From assembly GCF_001315945.1 (NCBI RefSeq), contig NZ_BBBG01000008.1:35356-99355 (forward strand): a DNA stretch of 64,000 nt, in the 5' to 3' direction. Below, piece after piece: positions 22,950 to 33,203 of this stretch. The position numbers and the translations under genes are program-made. The notes beneath the pieces were generated by a model. The model saw only the letters and a list, made by a program, of their open reading frames with translations. It was not told the origin of the DNA and made no database searches. The DNA is from Methanogenium cariaci JCM 10550 (GTDB taxonomy: Archaea; Halobacteriota; Methanomicrobia; Methanomicrobiales; Methanomicrobiaceae). Numbering within the stretch: position 1 is the stretch's first letter; every line of letters starts with the position of its first letter.

Positions 22950-24294
22950 ATGAAACGGTTTGATGTGTGGATGCCTTCGGTGAGGCATGCACTGGTATAT
23001 ACGATGCTGCTCATTGCCATCGGATGCGTGGCAATGACTGGGAGTGCAGCGGCGGCATCGCCTACGGCAACAGAGATGTGGACCTATTCCCAGCCGACGA
23101 ACATGTATGACTGTGACATCTCCTGATGTCGGGTATGTGGCAGGCGGGACATACAATAGAAAAGTGTTCCTGCTCACGATTGAAGGAGAACATCTCTGGA
23201 CGGTTGACACCGGCTCTCCGGTCTGGGGGGGCGTGGCCGTCTCCCGTGGTGCCGAATATGTGGTGGCAGGCACCGATATCGGAGACCTTCTGGTCTATAA
23301 CAATGAAGGAACTCTGCTCTGGTCCAAACGGTTCAGGGGCAAAGTAAACGATGTGGATATCTCTGCCGACGGGTCGGTGATCGCTGTTGCCTGTGGCGAT
23401 GCGAAGGTCTACCGCTATACGAACCTGGGATCCGAGGTCTGGGCCCACAATATGAACTCAGCGGTGCTCTCGGTCTCCGTGACCGAGGATGGCCGTCTCA
23501 TCGGGGCCGGAACAAAGGAATTTCTGATAACAGTGCTGGACCCTGAGGGTCAGAAGGTCTGGAGCTACAAAATCAACGGACAGGTGTTTGGCCTGGACCT
23601 CTCCCCCCCGGACGGGACCTACCTCATTGCAGGGGGAAATGATGCCTATACCTATGTCTTTGATGACGAAGGCAAGATCGTAGCCCAGCTGCAGCCTGCA
23701 TCCAGGGTCAATGATGTCTCCGCCGCATTGCAGGGAGTATACTTTGCGCTGGGACGCGGGGACGGAATCACGACCATCTATGGCACGGACGGGATAATGG
23801 TCACCGAGGTCTCTGCGTCCGCCAGTATAAACAGCGTCTCTCTCTCACCCTTAGGCGGCGCCCTTGCGGTCGCCTCGTCTGACGGCAAGCTCTATCTCTA
23901 CTCTCTCCCGACACCGGCAGTGCCGGTCACTCCGGTGAAGACTCCTGCTCCCACCCCCCCGATCGTCGACCCCCCCGGTGCAGATGGTATTCTTTCCTTC
24001 TCCTCGGCGCCATCGGGTGCCACCGTCTACGTCAATAACGCGGTAGTGGGTATTACCCCGGTGACCCTGCCCCCCCTGAAGGCGGGGCAGTATCCGGTGC
24101 TGATACGCCTTGACGGTTACAATGACTGGACGACAACGATAAACCTGCTTCCGGGAGATACGGTGAATGTGGTCGCACAGATGACTGCCGCAACGCCTGT
24201 TTCCACCCCCCCTGTCCCCCCCGCGGGATTCCTGCCGGTGCTGGCGGGTCTCATCCTTGGTGCGGTGCTTGTCCTGCGCCGGTCGGATGACTGA
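22950..24294 (+). CDS. Secreted beta-propeller protein with PEGA domain and C-terminal anchor (one frame break)
   Basis: The signal peptide is a hydrophobic VYTMLLIAIGCVAM segment after MKRFDVWMPSVRHAL, with probable cleavage near SAAAAS. Six or seven WD/PQQ-like blades follow, each with an 'xxISxDGxxxxxG' strand (VDISADGSVIAVACGD, LDLSPPDGTYLIAGG). A Pro-Thr linker leads to a PEGA domain (SFSSAPSGATVYVNN, VGITPVTLPPL, VLIRLDGYNDWTTTI), another Pro-rich linker and a C-terminal membrane helix (VLAGLILGAVLVL) with a positively charged end. The frame breaks at about 23120, where two C seem lost from ISPDVGYVAGG. Such proteins sit on the outer face of methanogen membranes; ligand unknown. A TTAAATAG box lies about 60 bp upstream. 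Confidence 0.85.
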
Positions 24295-24413
24295 TCTACA
24301 CGGAATGATTCTGAAATAAGGGGGAGTTCTGCCCCCCCTCAACCCGTTTTTTGCAGACCATCCTGTCCTGCCACCGGGACGGGGGGAAAAAAATGTTTTT
24401 CTGAGCCAGACGA

Positions 24414-26038
24414 TCAGATATTTTTCAGCAGTGTGCCAAGATACGGAATGAAATCATTCTTGCGTGACATCACGCCTTTCATCGTGACCGGGCTGTCCGC
24501 CAGCTCCAGACTTTCAAGAAGGGCCGCAGGTGCCGATGCAAAGACCAGACTTCCGTCTTCAAAGACACTGGTAAACAGTGCCAGAAAGATATCATGGTTC
24601 TGGGCTGAACGAATGGCATCCGCTTCGTTCATGATCTCTTCGGCGTGCGTTTGTGCAAATTCATAGGTGGGTACCATCACCTGGGATATTGCGATGGATT
24701 TGCCGAAGAGTTCATACGCCTTCATATCGGCTGTCAGCAGGTCCCGCACGGGGGGCATCGCCAAAGTCCATCGCTTTGCGTATCAGCTCGGTGCCATACT
24801 CCTCCGGGTCGGTGGCGGTCAGCTCTGCAAGGTAGCGGACTGCCGCGAGGTCCTGATCGGTCGTTGTCGAGAGGCGCAGGACAAGGGTGTCCGAGAGAAT
24901 ACCCGAGAGAAGAATGCCTGCGGTCTCGAAGTCAGGATCCGTGCCCGAATCCATGTATTTTCCGGCAATGATCGTGCAGGTTGAGCCGACCGGGTCATTG
25001 AAGAACCGTATCGGCCGGAGGGTGGTGATCGCGCCAATCCGGTGGTGGTCGATGATCTCAAGAATCTCTGCCGTCTCGATACCGTCCACGGCCTGAGCAT
25101 ATTCGTTATGATCCAGCAGGATCACCTGTTTGGCCACATCCTGCAGGAAGGTGTTTCGGGAGAGCATGCCGAGATACTGGTTGTCCTCACCCACGATACA
25201 GGCGGTACGATAGCGGGACTCGGAGACTAGGTGTTTGGCGTAATCGATGGTGGTGTCCTTTGTGATCACCGGGCAGTCGGTGGCCATCACATTGCGTGCG
25301 GGCAGGGAGAGATTGATCATCTTTCCGACACCGAAGGCATCCAGGCTCGTTGAGAGGACGGCAACGCCCCGCTCTCTGGCGTCCCGGATGGCCCGTTCTC
25401 CCACCGGTGCGTTATCCGCCACGATGAGGGCGGCAATGCCCGCCCCGATCAGGGCAAGCTGCACGGGTTCGTTGTCCCCCCACAATCGCGATGTCGTTTT
25501 TCGTAAGTCGGGAGAGGGTGACGTGCAGGGCGTCGATTGCCGTGTATACCTTGCCCTCGATGAGATCGTCGGAGGGGGGGACGACGATGGTGCCTTTTAA
25601 TATTTTGCTGAGATTTTCCAGAGTGATCGGGGGGGCAAACGAGAGCTGTTCAATCTTCTGGCGGGTGACATAGGTGCGTGCCAGACCATACTCACTGAGA
25701 ATGCCTAAAAATCGTCCCTTCTCATCGGTGAGCGGATAATTACGCACGTCATGAGTGGTCATCAGATCTGCGATATCGATCGTCGGCAGGTCGGCAGGAG
25801 CGCTCATCGTGTAGGTGAACGGCATATCCGCCACACTCGGGACGAGACTCTCGATATACTCGGGAGTCTTGCAGTTGAATTTCTTCAGTGCAAAGGCCGT
25901 CTCCGGGTTGACCGGCCCGCAGCGTGCCGCGATATATTTTCCGGGTTCTTTTCTGTTCAGGTATGCCGCATACGCAAGAGCGCTGCAGATACTGTCCGTG
26001 TCTGGTTTTTTGTGTCCGATGATGTAAACCTGGTTCAT
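24414..26038 (-). CDS. ppaC: CBS-domain manganese-dependent inorganic pyrophosphatase (frame broken)
   Basis: DHH-superfamily family II pyrophosphatase with a regulatory insert. It begins MNQVYIIGHKKPDTDSICSA, the metal-binding HxxPDTDS motif, followed by a CBS motif (LMTTHDVRNYPLTDEKGRF), a DRTGG-type region (AIVG-DNEPVQLALIGAG), the second CBS (YRTACIVGEDNQYLGMLSR), then DHNE, the diagnostic EIIDHHRIG, GSTCTIIAGKY, and the DHHA2 domain ending SRKNDFIPYL. Full length is about 540 aa, normal for CBS-PPases, which adenine nucleotides regulate. Breaks at about 25485 and 24757 coincide with C/G runs. Divergent from the oxidase-like gene at 26201. Confidence 0.93.
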
Positions 26039-26200
26039 GCCCGTCTCCCTGATGAGGTTGGTTGCATGTAATTCAACCGGCAGATAGATATGTATTATGT
26101 GGGCCAGGAAAGAAACGGATGTCCTGCGTCTTCCGGTTAAAATACGATTCTTTTATTACTATGTATGCATAAATCCGGTGTATATACCATGAGGTGTGAG

Positions 26201-26677
26201 ATGGAGATCATCAAGATTCCGCAGATGAAAAAAGAGGAATATGACGAACTGATCCGCGAAGGCTGTGTTTCTAGAATTGCCTTTCAGGGAGAGAAGTATC
26301 CGTATATCGCACCGTTTATGTACGTGTTTGATGGGAGCTTTCTCTATTTCCTGTCGACGAAGTACGGGAGAAAAAACGATCTCTTTAAAAAGAGTCCCTA
26401 CGTCTCGGTCGAGGTGGAACGCTACTCCGCGGATATGTCCTGCTATACCTTTGTGACCATGCAGGGACGTCTGGTACAGGAAGAGGATGCGATCACCAAG
26501 AAGAAGGTGCGGAAGATGTTTTTAGACCTGATTCAGGAACACGAACTCTCGCATAATATCCTTGCGGCACTGGGCCATGACCCGTCGGAACCGATAGAGT
26601 CAATTCTCGAAGAGGAGCGCTCAAACATCTGGAAACTCACGGGCGTGACCGATATTGTGGCGCTAAAAAATCTTTAG
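26201..26677 (+). CDS. Pyridoxamine 5'-phosphate oxidase-like flavin-binding protein
   Basis: 158 aa from MEIIKIPQMKKEEYDELIRE. The pattern LIREGCVSRIAFQGEKYPYI, APFMYVFDGSFLYFLSTKYG, RKNDLFKKSPYVSVEVERY, then FVTMQGRLVQEED is that of the split-barrel FMN-binding superfamily (nitroimidazole-resistance NimA-like). It probably binds a flavin or related cofactor; the substrate is unknown. I choose the ATG at 26201 because GAGGTG lies 5 nt upstream; a longer in-frame ATG at 26165 overlaps a TATA-like TATATACC. Confidence 0.8.
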   Translation: MEIIKIPQMKKEEYDELIREGCVSRIAFQGEKYPYIAPFMYVFDGSFLYFLSTKYGRKNDLFKKSPYVSVEVERYSADMSCYTFVTMQGRLVQEEDAITKKKVRKMFLDLIQEHELSHNILAALGHDPSEPIESILEEERSNIWKLTGVTDIVALKNL

Positions 26678-26714
26678 TACACATATGTTCCATATAATCT
26701 TTTCTTTTTGACAA

Positions 26715-26732
26715 TATTTATATTATAAATCG
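26715..26732 (+). promoter_or_regulatory. tup operon promoter with palindrome
   Basis: A perfect inverted repeat ATTTAT-ATT-ATAAAT forms the TATA region about 25-35 bp before the tupA ATG, which implies a leaderless or very short-leader message. A symmetric TATA can support factor binding; a metal-responsive repressor site is possible but unproven. Confidence 0.5.
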
Positions 26733-26753
26733 TTTAACCTAATCCTGATTAAC

Positions 26754-27759
26754 ATGGATTTGAAACGGATTGGTTTACTTTTACTTGTTCTGCTCAGTGT
26801 AACCTTCATCTGCGGGTGCACGGGAACGGATTCGAACAATGCAACAGCAACCCCCCCGACCGCGGCTGCAAATGCAACCGCTGCAGCCACCCCCCCTGCT
26901 CCGGAAGAAACAACAACGGCAGCAAACCCAGAACTGTTGAAGATTGCAACCACCACCAGTCTGGACAACACCGGTCTGCTTGAAGCGCTCCAGGAGCGGT
27001 TTGAAAAAGACCACGATGTCACCCTGCAGATCATTGCAGCAGGCACCGGCAAGGCACTTGAGTACGGCCAGCGCGGAGACGTTGACGTGCTGATGGTGCA
27101 TGACCGCGCCCGTGAGGACACCTTCATCGACGATGGATATGGCATCAACCGCCGCGGCATTGCCTACAACTACTTCATGATCATCGGACCCGAGTCCGAC
27201 CCCGCAGGCATTGCCAACATGACACCGGAAGAGGCACTGACCACCATCTATACCACGGCAGAGACCAACCCCCGACGTGGTCTTCATCTCCCGTGGCGAC
27301 AACTCGGGCACGCACTCCAAGGAGAAGGCCATCTGGACCAGTGCCGGATATAATTATACCACAGACGTTGAAGGCGCCGGTGACTGGTATGTCGAAGGCG
27401 GCCAGGGAATGGGTGCTACCCTGACGCATGCCAATGAGAAACTGGCGTACACGCTCTCGGACTCCGGAACCTACCTGTCCTACAAGACCGACCTTGACCT
27501 GGTACCCCCCCTCGTTGACAAGGGAGATTCTCTCCTGAACGTCTACAGTGCCATGATGATCAACCCGGAGAAGTATGACTACGTGAACAGCGACATGGCA
27601 CGGGAATGGATCAACTTCCTGATCACCCCGGAGACGCAGGAGTTCATCGGTGGATTTGGTGTCGACACCTACGGCCAGCCGCTCTTCTTTGAGTCTCGCG
27701 GAAACTTTGACGTGATGGGTATCACCCAGGCTGAAGCAGAGACACCCATCCCTGCATAA
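26754..27759 (+). CDS. tupA: Tungstate ABC transporter substrate-binding lipoprotein (one frame break)
   Basis: A lipoprotein signal MDLKRIGLLLLVLLSVTFIC ends in the lipobox GC, followed by a Thr/Ala/Pro linker that tethers it outside the cell. The binding domain has the TupA pattern IATTTSLDNTGLLEALQERF, AAGTGKALEYGQRGDVDVLM, VHDRAREDTFIDDG and NYFMIIGPESDPAGI. One added C at about 27270 breaks the frame before DVVFISRGDNSGTHSKE. Ends PLFFESRGNFDVM, GITQAEAE. About 335 aa. Captures tungstate for TupB-TupC; tungsten serves formylmethanofuran and formate dehydrogenases in methanogens. Molybdate binding cannot be excluded. Confidence 0.92.
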
Positions 27760-27762
27760 TCC

Positions 27763-27770
27763 TTTTTTTT
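27763..27770 (+). terminator. Oligo-T tract after tupA
   Basis: Eight T follow the tupA stop by 3 bp, with a second T-rich stretch 10 bp on. In archaea this would give partial termination, allowing more binding protein than membrane components to be made from the tup operon. Confidence 0.5.
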
Positions 27771-27821
27771 GCGAATTCTTTAACTTCTTTTGCGCATGAA
27801 TGAAACAGCAGGTGCATCATC

Positions 27822-28520
27822 TTGAATGAGCTTATTGACGGATTTATCACCGCGGTCACGCTGATTGTGACGCTCGATCCGGAAGTCTATGAGATTGCAT
27901 TCAGGAGCATATACATTACCTTTTCAGCGACCCTCATCGCATCCGCCCTCTCGATACCTGTTGCGCTGTATCTCGCATTTCATGATTTCCGGGGGGAAAA
28001 ACGAGCCTTGTGAACCTGATTCATACGCTCTATGCCCTGCCGACGGTGCTCATCGGCCTTCTGGTCTTTCTCATGCTCTCCCGCAAGGGGCCGTTCGGGT
28101 TTCTGGGTCTGCTCTTTACCCCCCCCGGTGCCATGATCATCGGGCAGGTCATTTTGATCATCCCGATTCTTGTCGGGCTGATATACTCCGCCCTCACGTC
28201 TCTCGACCCGATTGTCAAGGACACGATCATATCACTGGGCGCGGATCGTCTCCAGTTTGTGGCATCCATTCTCCGGGAAGTAAGATTTGTGATATATGCA
28301 GCGATTGCCATGGCCTTCGGGCGGGCCATATCGGAAGTGGGGGGGCGGCAATCATCATCGGCGGGAACATTAAGGGATTTACCCGTGTTCTCACGACCGC
28401 CATATCCCTTGAGACCTCGATGGGAAATATTGAGTTCTCCATGGCGCTGGGCATCATTCTGCTCTTTATCGCGTTGATCGTAAACTTTGTCATGACCACA
28501 ATCCGGAGGGGGGGAACTGA
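27822..28520 (+). CDS. tupB: Tungstate ABC transporter permease (frame broken)
   Basis: A membrane protein of about 232 aa. It starts at TTG (giving MNELIDGFITAVTLI) with AGGTG 8 nt upstream; a stop lies just above in frame. Membrane helices include FSATLIASALSIPVALYLAF, ALPTVLIGLLVFLMLSR, IIGQVILIIPILVGLIYSAL, and a final LGIILLFIALIVNFVM. The cytoplasmic EAA-type loop contains ISLGADRL, REVRFVIYAAIAMAFGRAIS, EVGAAIIIGGNIKG (split by a G run at about 28340). It couples TupC ATP hydrolysis to tungstate entry. The corrected stop lies 1 bp before the tupC start. Confidence 0.9.
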
Positions 28521-28521
28521 C

Positions 28522-29628
28522 ATGATTGAAATTGAGCACCTGAAGAAGGATTTCGGCGACCACCAGGTACTGCGGGGCGTAGACCTCCGGGTCTCCGAGG
28601 GGGAAATATTTGTGATCATCGGCCCCCCCTCGGGACAGGGCAAATCCACCCTGCTCAGAATCATCGACACCCTCGAAAAACCGACCTCCGGGGATGTACG
28701 CATACAGCATGACTCCCTCTATACCGGGGGGGGCGTTCGAATCACCATGAGATGCGCAAAAAGATCGGCATGGTCTTCCAGAACCCCCCCGCAATATTTC
28801 AGGGACGGTCTTTGAGAATGTGGCATACGGCCTTCGGTTCCGCAAAATATCTTCAACAGAGATGCATGAACGGGTCTCACAGACTCTCCGGGAGGTGGGG
28901 GGGCTTGAAGGCTACGAGAAAAGGGATGCACGCAGTCTCTCCGGCGGGGGGGAAAAGCAGCGCATCGCCTTTGCCCGCACGATGGTGACCCGGCCCGAGA
29001 TCATTCTCCTTGACGAGCCGACGTCCAATATTGACCCGGTCACGACAGAAAAGATTGAGGAAATAATCCATTACACCCGTGACACCTACGGCACCACCAT
29101 GATCATGAACACCCACGATATGCTGCAGGGTCAGCGGATGGGGGGGATCGTATCGGGGGGGTGATGATGGACGGGAGGATCGTGCAGTCCGGGACGCCGA
29201 AGGAGATCTTCACCCTGCCTGAAAACGAGGGTGTGGCCCGGTTTATCGGGTTTGAGAATGTCTTTGCGGGCAAAATATCGCATACGGATGGCCGGACGGC
29301 GGTGATACAGTCCGGGAGAGCAGACGTGTATGGGGAGACCACGCTTCCTTCCGGTGCACCGGTTGCCTGGTGCATCCGCACCGAGGATATGCACCTGCAC
29401 CGGAAGGAACGCTACGAGGATGCCAGCAAAGTCCGAAACCATCTCCGGGGGGGCACCGTTGCCAAAATCACGCTTGTCGGCCCGAAACAGCATGTGATCG
29501 TCGACTGCGGTATCCCGCTGGAAGTGGTTGTCGGCTGGCGGTTTGCCGACCGTCTAAAGGTGAAACGGGGGGGAGATCAGGTATGGGTCTCCTTTCACCC
29601 GGAAGCCGTCCACGTAATGCCCCGGTGA
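28522..29628 (+). CDS. tupC: Tungstate ABC transporter ATP-binding protein (frame broken)
   Basis: Starts MIEIEHLKKDFGDHQVLRGV. Walker A reads GPPSGQGKSTLL where the family has GPSGxGKSTLL, because of a 7-C run. Then Q-loop KIGMVFQNPAIFQ, signature SLSGGEKQRIAFARTM, Walker B EIILLDEPTSNIDP and switch histidine MNTHDMLQGQRM. The extra C-terminal region (ENVFAGKISHTDGRTAV to VWVSFHPEAVHVM) resembles a TOBE-like domain used by molybdate/tungstate importers for feedback control. About 360 aa. Frame breaks lie at 28725-28735, 28785, 28900 and 29150. Confidence 0.92.
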
Positions 29629-29676
29629 GGACGATAACGGGAGCGCTTATTGTCCTTCCTGCCGACTCTTTTTTGC

Positions 29677-31420
29677 ATGACCGCGATTCAGCCTGCAGAA
29701 ACTCTTCGCTCTCTTCTTCGCCGGATTGACGGGAAGGGCTACGGACAGTACGGAGACATCCGGGGGCCAGTATCAGTTTGACTCTTTTGTGCTCTGCATC
29801 GACCATGTGCAGAAAGATCCGTTTGCCTCGCCGTCCCGGGTGCGTGTTCTGGTTGACGCGGGGGCAGCAGGTTTTACAGATGATATGTGGAGCACCACCT
29901 CCCGCCGCCGGGGGGGGCTCTGTGATTATCTCACCCGTGCCTTCTGTCAGGCGGCAGAACGAAGCAGCGCCCGGTCCGGCAGCGGGAAGAGCGGCCTGAT
30001 TGCGATGGATGAACCCGGTCAGGAGATTCTGGAACGGACGTCTGTTGTCATCCGTGACGCCGGTGTTGAGGGGGGCGCTGTGTCGTGGGCCTGCCTGCTC
30101 ACGGGCGCAGGATTGCCGGGCGGGAGGCGGAAAAGATCTTCTTTGAGCGCCTGCCGGAGTGTGTCGCAGCCTCTCTTGTTCTGCGGGCTCATGATTCGAA
30201 TCGGATATATCGTCATATCGGGGTGGCCGAGGACGCGGACGTGCTCCGCGGTGCCCTGAGGGAACAAAACCTCGTCGCGTTTGTGGCGGACGGTGCCGTG
30301 CTGCCGCGGGAGAGCGGTGCCTCTGACCGGCCAATGAAGTCTGCCGATGTGGTGCCGTTTGCCTCACCGCCTGCGTTGCGGGTAGAGATTGCGGTTCCGC
30401 ATGCGGGGGGGCCCCTCACCGGGATGGGCATTCCCAGGGGGGGGTGACCCTGATCGTGGGCGGCGGCTATCACGCAAGTCCACGCTCCTTGATGCCCTCA
30501 CGGCCGGGGGGGTGTATACCCATATCCCCCGGCGACGGGCGTGAGTATGTGGTGAGCGACCCGGCGGCGGTGAAGATACGTGCCGAGGACGGACGGCGGG
30601 TGGAGGCGGTGGACATCTCGCCGTTCATCACCGGCATTCCCGGCGGGAAGGATACCCGTTCCTTTTCTTCAGAGGACGCGAGCGGCAGCACGTCGCAGGC
30701 GGCCACGATCATGGAGGCGCTTGAGGCCGGTGCCCGCCTCTTTTGTATCGATGAGGATACGAGCGCGACAAACTTCATGATCCGCGACCGGAGGATGCAG
30801 GCGCTTGTCGCAAAGGAGCATGAGCCGATCACTCCCTATATCGACCGGGTGCGGGAGCTCTTCACTGAATTCGGCGTCTCCTCGGTGATCGTCATCGGCG
30901 GGTCGGGTGACTATCTCGATGTGGCGGATACGGTCATCTGCATGGATGCCTACCGACCGGATCTGATCACCGACGCGGCCCGGAAAATAGCGGTGGAGTA
31001 TCCCACCGGCCGGATACCGGAGACCGGTCAGGCCTTTCCCCCCCGATGGCAGGAACGGATCTTTGACGCCCGCTCCTTCTCGCCTGCCAAAGGCAAGCGG
31101 GCGGTGCGGATTCAGGCCCGTGGCAAAGGACGATCGTCTTCGGGACGACCGATATCGACTGCACTGCAGTCGAACAAATTGTTTCAGAGAGCCAGACCCG
31201 TGCGATTGCGGATGCCATCTGGTATGCGGTACAGTATATGGACGGGTCTGCCACCGCAGCCGGGGTTGCCACACGGGTGATGCAGGATATCGAAATGCAG
31301 GGACTCGATATCCTTTCCTCGCGGAAACGGGGGGGAGACTATGCGGCGTTCCGCTCTCTTGAGCTGCTGATGGCAATCAACCGGATGCGCACGCTGCGTG
31401 TTGTGCAGGCGGAGCGGTAG
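29677..31420 (+). CDS. ABC-class ATPase domain protein (PF09818 family, frame broken)
   Basis: About 575 aa in one recovered chain: MTAIQPAETLRSLLRRIDGK, GYGQYGDIRGQYQFDSFVL, CIDHVQKDPFASPSRVRV, SGSGKSGLIAMDEPGQEILE, FVADGAVLPRESGASDRPM, then a P-loop VTLIVGGGYHGKSTLLDAL (broken in the given frame), RAEDGRRVEAVDISPFITG, EDASGSTSQAATIMEALEAG (ABC signature-like) and FCIDEDTSATNFMIRDRRMQ (Walker B). This order matches the family known only as predicted ATPase of the ABC class. Its function is unestablished. Breaks fall at G runs near 29755, 29915, 30075, 30410, 30440, 30510 and 31130. The next gene begins 1 bp after its stop. Confidence 0.85.
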
Positions 31421-31421
31421 G

Positions 31422-31801
31422 ATGGGGGGGAAGGAGCAGGGGGGGCAGCCCTTCTGGTCGTAAAAAAGTCCCGGTTCTATGCCCACCTCTACGAGGTTTC
31501 ATCAGTTGAGGAGGTGCAGGAGATCCGGGAGCAGCACCGGAAAATATACCGCAAGGCCGCCCATCATTGTTATGCCGCCCGGTTGACCCTGCCGGAAGGC
31601 CTCCTCGAACCGTTCGGGAGTGACGGTGAGGTGGGACGGCCGGGCATGGTGCTCCTCAACCTGCTCCAGCGGGAAGAGCTTACGTCGCATATGATTGTTG
31701 TATCCCGCATCTTCGGCGGCATCAAACTCGGGCCGGGGAATGTCTCGCGGGCCTTCCGGGACGCCGCGGCAGAGGCGGTGGCGGCGGCCCGGATGGAATA
31801 G
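31422..31801 (+). CDS. YigZ/IMPACT-family protein (frame broken near start)
   Basis: After a G-rich opening (MGKEQGG-like, two 7-G runs) the chain reads LLVVKKSRFYAHLYEVSSVE, EVQEIREQHRKIYRKAAHHC, YAAR, then GSDGEVGRPGMVLLNLLQR, SHMIVVSRIFGGIKLGPGN, VSRAFRDAAAEAV. The 'KKSRFxAhl', 'AxHxCYAxRL', 'sdDGEPxGTAG'-like and 'VvTRYFGGIkLG'-like order is that of the UPF0029/IMPACT fold. About 125 aa, so it lacks the usual C-terminal domain. Members affect translation control in eukaryotes; the archaeal role is unknown. Its end faces hepT with a 17-bp gap. Confidence 0.8.
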
Positions 31802-31818
31802 AAGGCAGCCCGGAAAAT

Positions 31819-32262
31819 CTATTTATTCTCTGTCGACTGCAGGAAGCGCTCAATCTCCTGCTGAAAAACAGAGAAATCCCCGATATGTTCCTGCAGTATT
31901 GAAAAGGCAAGCGTGTCATCGATTGCCCCATAGCGGTGCACAACGATATTTCGAAATCCTTTCATTGTTTTCAGTGTCTGCCGCATCCCGGAACCGAACA
32001 CGCCGTGCTGCACAAGGTGCTCAAGGATATCTTCATCCGCCCCCCCGGGGACACCCAGTTGGAGGTCAGTATTCAGAATCGCACAGATATCAAAGACATT
32101 CTCAATTGCATACTCCGTGCGTTTGTAGATGCCGTCTTTGATCAGGCCCAGCTGTTGAAATGAATCCGCAGAGTCCGGGAAATTCGTTTGGATCAGTTCA
32201 ATGCTCTCTGTCATCTCCCGGAGTTTGATGCGGATGACCGTGCTCCGTATGGACTTGTTCAT
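31819..32262 (-). CDS. hepT: HepT-like ribonuclease toxin (DUF86)
   Basis: A 147-aa helical protein with LREMTESIELIQTNFPDSAD, YAIENVFDICAILNTDLQLG, and the diagnostic HEPN motif RNIVVHRY (R-x4-H-x-Y). HepT toxins are HEPN ribonucleases held in check by the cognate minimal nucleotidyltransferase, which AMPylates the tyrosine of this motif. The start ATG overlaps the antitoxin's TGA (ATGA). The GVPGGAD region sits on a 7-C run and probably has an added residue. Confidence 0.92.
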   Translation of the reverse strand: MNKSIRSTVIRIKLREMTESIELIQTNFPDSADSFQQLGLIKDGIYKRTEYAIENVFDICAILNTDLQLGVPGGADEDILEHLVQHGVFGSGMRQTLKTMKGFRNIVVHRYGAIDDTLAFSILQEHIGDFSVFQQEIERFLQSTENK

Positions 32263-32657
32263 ACGATCGCCTGCGTGCCGATATAATCATACAACCGGTG
32301 TTTGAACGCATCAAACTCCCGTATCGTTTCAAGTGCCATATCATAGAGGAACCGTTCATCAGGACAGTAGATGACACGCCCCCCCGCAGAACCTCCATCC
32401 GGACGTAGAGCGGCAGGTTCCCAAAGATCTGGATGTCATACCGGTCATCGAAGAGTTCGGAAAGCACGGCAAACCGGAACTTCCCCCCCTTCCTCACGGT
32501 CTCCGTCGTAATATATGCAGAGATCGATATCAGACGTCTCTTTCGCCCGTCCTTCTGCAACGGAACCATAGAGGATGATAAACCGTACCCTGTCAAAACC
32601 CTCGATCGTTTTGAGCCGTTCGAGTGCATGATGAATCAGTTCCTCTGCTATTTTCAT
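32259..32657 (-). CDS. mntA: MNT-type nucleotidyltransferase antitoxin (frame broken)
   Basis: Starts MKIAEELIHHALERLKTIEG, with the nucleotidyltransferase core FIILYGSVAEGRAKETSDID (GSxxxG...DxD). After a 6-C run at about 32490 the frame continues FRFAVLSELFDDRYDIQIFG and, after a second run at about 32380, ALETIREFDAFKHRLYDYIG. About 132 aa. Pairs with HepT: the enzyme transfers AMP to HepT and silences it. Gene order (MNT first, HepT second, 4-bp overlap) is the standard one. Confidence 0.9.
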
Positions 32658-32962
32658 CCGAAAAATCCCTCGTCCATAGGTGGCATCTCTCCTGCATTAA
32701 CATTTCCGCCGGCGACGAATCCCGCTCTCCTGAGCGGTGGCTCTTCCGCGAATGGGTGTGGAAATTCTGTAGATACCTGTCAGAATGGTGGCAGACGATG
32801 GATGTCAGGTGAGTGAAAGTAAGAATAAGAACTGCCAGCTCCTCTCCTCTCACACAATTCACAAAAGTATTGTTTCAGGGATTGAACGGATTTGGGAAGG
32901 AACAGATCTGCGTCTGTTCATTGATGGTCTTTTCTGACCGATAATTCATATCATGGGAAACA
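32658..32962. other. Intergenic gap without recognisable gene
   Basis: About 305 bp between the divergent-side end of hicA and the start of the MNT gene. Short frames here have no family features. The part next to 32658 should hold the MNT-HepT promoter on the minus strand, but I see no convincing TATA box. Confidence 0.5.
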
Positions 32963-33203
32963 TTATCGCAATAGATTTACCAGCTCTTCTTTCGTGATGC
33001 AGTTTTTCTGTGACACTTTTGTGATGATATCATTCAGTGTGCCTTTTGCAATCTCATCATGCAGGGGTATGGTAATCCTGTGTTCTCCTTCAGTGAACAT
33101 TTTCTTCATCTGGATATCTGCCTCGCTGTCGCAGAACGGCATATCCAAGTGAATTGAGCAACTTCACCAGTTTTGACCCGCTAACAACCGGATATTTTGG
33201 CAA
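32963..33203 (-). CDS. hicA: HicA-type mRNA interferase toxin (frame broken)
   Basis: From a TTG start the chain reads MPKYPVVSGSKLVKLLNSLG, YAVLRQRGS, then after a frame change IQMKKMFTEGEHRITIPLHD, EIAKGTLNDIITKV, ending EELVNLLR. The 'GSHxxM' strand with its catalytic His is exactly where two C appear to be lost (AG-CC-ATATCC). 'ITIPLHxExAKGTLxxII' is the HicA/YcfA double-stranded RNA-binding fold signature. About 80 aa. The start overlaps the end of hicB. The break could be real inactivation, but it matches the C-deletion pattern seen in housekeeping genes here. Confidence 0.85.
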
